Below are positions 23,092-23,891 of a DNA stretch of 23,891 bases, one piece after another. Origin of the DNA: CBDCME01 sp965218865 (GTDB lineage: Bacteria > Pseudomonadota > Alphaproteobacteria > JAAXGF01). The translations under genes were made by a program, and so were the position numbers. Below the pieces are notes generated by a model. It searched no databases and was not told the DNA's origin. It saw only the letters and a program-made list of their open reading frames with translations. The number at the start of each line of letters is the position of its first letter. Positions within the stretch are counted from its first letter, which is position 1. The stretch is taken from assembly GCA_965218865.1 (NCBI GenBank), contig CBDCME010000007.1, positions 1 to 23,891 on the forward strand. The letters are read 5' to 3'.

Positions 23092-23891
23092 ATGAAAAAC
23101 GTTGCCATGGCACTTGCCTTTCTTCTTGCCGCGGCGCCCGCGAAAGGCAACGAGCCGCTACCCCGTTACGGCAATGATTTTGATTGCGGTTATTGCGCCC
23201 CGATGGAGTTCGACCGGCTGGTGGCCTTGCTCGGCGACGAGGTTCTCAGGGACATGGTCTGCCGCCTGTCCTCGGAGCGTTACGCGTTCGGGACCCTGAG
23301 TTCCGCGCTGGGTGTGCCCGAGGGGCAGGTGTTGCGGCGGATCGAGACCTTGCGGGGATGGGGGCTGGTACGCTTGCTCAGGCACGATTCGGCGACCACG
23401 ATCGTCGAGCCCCTCCCCGGAAGCGGCGCCGAGACCCTGCGCCGGTGGGCGTACAATTATTGCCCCCGGGGCCATGCGTGCAGGAGTAGCGGCCCAAACC
23501 CAAATGTAAATGAAAGACGAGTTCGGAAGAGTTCGGTCGGCGGCGACGGGGTTTCGATATCCGAGCTTCCAAAACCGGGCCGAACTCCAAGTTATTGGCC
23601 CCAGGCCGTTGCCCATCTCAAAAAGGTCGATCCGGTGCTTGCCCGAATCATTGACGACTACCCGCGCCAAACCTTGGTTGGACGCGGCAACGCATTCGTC
23701 ACGCTGGTTCGTTCGATCGTCGGCCAACAGCTCTCCGTCAAGGCCGCGGCTAGCATTTGGGAGAAATTAACGAGTGGACTTGGCGCGGTCACCCCAAAAT
23801 CCTTGGCCGCTATCCCGGACGAGCAATTGAGGACGGCGGGACTGTCCCGGCAAAAGGTGCGGTATTTGCGGGAATTGACGGAACGTTTCAG
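23092..23891 (+). CDS. alkA: fusion frame: signal-like start + winged-helix domain + AlkA-type DNA glycosylase (3' end outside)
   Basis: From the ATG at 23092 one frame stays open for 266 codons to the window edge. Residues 1-18 look like a secretion signal (MKNVAMALAFLLAAAPAKG). Residues 32-35 are CGYC. Residues about 40-110 form an ArsR-like winged helix (FDRLVALLGDEVLRDMVCRL; LSSALGVPEGQVLRRIETLR; GWGLVRLLRHDS). A polar linker at about 131-163 follows. From about 167 the sequence is the N-terminal part of 3-methyladenine DNA glycosylase II (YWPQAVAHLKKVDPVLARII; VRSIVGQQLSVKAAASIW; helix-hairpin-helix LSRQKVRYLRELTERF). The catalytic Asp lies beyond the window. AlkA normally starts near residue 160, but no ATG/GTG start is visible there in frame. 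It could be a true fusion, two genes merged by an indel, or a read error. The start at Met38 would remove the signal. Confidence 0.6.
   Translation, partial: MKNVAMALAFLLAAAPAKGNEPLPRYGNDFDCGYCAPMEFDRLVALLGDEVLRDMVCRLSSERYAFGTLSSALGVPEGQVLRRIETLRGWGLVRLLRHDSATTIVEPLPGSGAETLRRWAYNYCPRGHACRSSGPNPNVNERRVRKSSVGGDGVSISELPKPGRTPSYWPQAVAHLKKVDPVLARIIDDYPRQTLVGRGNAFVTLVRSIVGQQLSVKAAASIWEKLTSGLGAVTPKSLAAIPDEQLRTAGLSRQKVRYLRELTERF

Noticed and set aside
23510..23770. Separate small gene beginning MKDEFGRVRS
   Set aside because: It overlaps the AlkA domain in the wrong frame and loses all similarity; the +1 frame carries the glycosylase.

Overview
The window looks like a chromosomal segment of a high-GC alphaproteobacterium, probably Rhodospirillales-like. 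The evidence is the linked set ptsN, short-form hprK, rapZ, EIIA-Man, HPr, ahcY and a DivL-type kinase with tyrosine at the phosphoacceptor site. The assignment rests on gene content and order; I could not run a phylogenetic test.

Positions 1-8744 are orderly core genome. A compact operon encodes regulatory phosphotransferase (PTS) parts: EIIA-Ntr (3' end only), HPr kinase/phosphorylase, RapZ, EIIA-Man and HPr. No sugar-transporting IIB/IIC component is present, so this is a signalling rather than an uptake PTS. Next come S-adenosylhomocysteinase and a DivL-like PAS kinase whose last codons are frameshifted. A ferredoxin-NADP reductase converges on it, and a radical SAM protein is divergent from the reductase. 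Positions 8776-11871 encode a CPA2-type cation:proton antiporter with an unusual acidic, internally duplicated tail of about 640 residues and no visible RCK domain.

Positions about 11,990-19,514 are a mobile-element pile-up. In order they hold an IS110-family element with a foldable upstream non-coding region (candidate bridge RNA), a 5' remnant of a group II intron with the start of its reverse transcriptase, an IS256-family element, a lower-GC cassette of unrecognised genes, an IS630-family element, and an IS5-family element that abuts the IS630 copy. Inverted repeats can be read for the last three IS elements.

Positions 19,646-22,417 hold a gene set resembling the YjfK/YjfL/YjfM neighbourhood: a two-helix K+ channel with an RCK domain, then DUF2491, DUF350 and a DUF1190 lipoprotein (frameshifted). 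It is bounded by mobile DNA on both sides: the IS cluster upstream, and a short group II reverse-transcriptase fragment plus IS-like debris downstream.

From 23,092 to the window end, one open frame joins a signal-peptide-like start, a winged-helix domain and the N-terminal part of an AlkA-type DNA glycosylase.

Four genes carry apparent single-base frame changes (divL, IS256 transposase, IS630 transposase, yjfM). They may be real lesions, programmed slippage (most plausible for IS630) or sequencing errors. Read-level checking should come before any strong conclusion.
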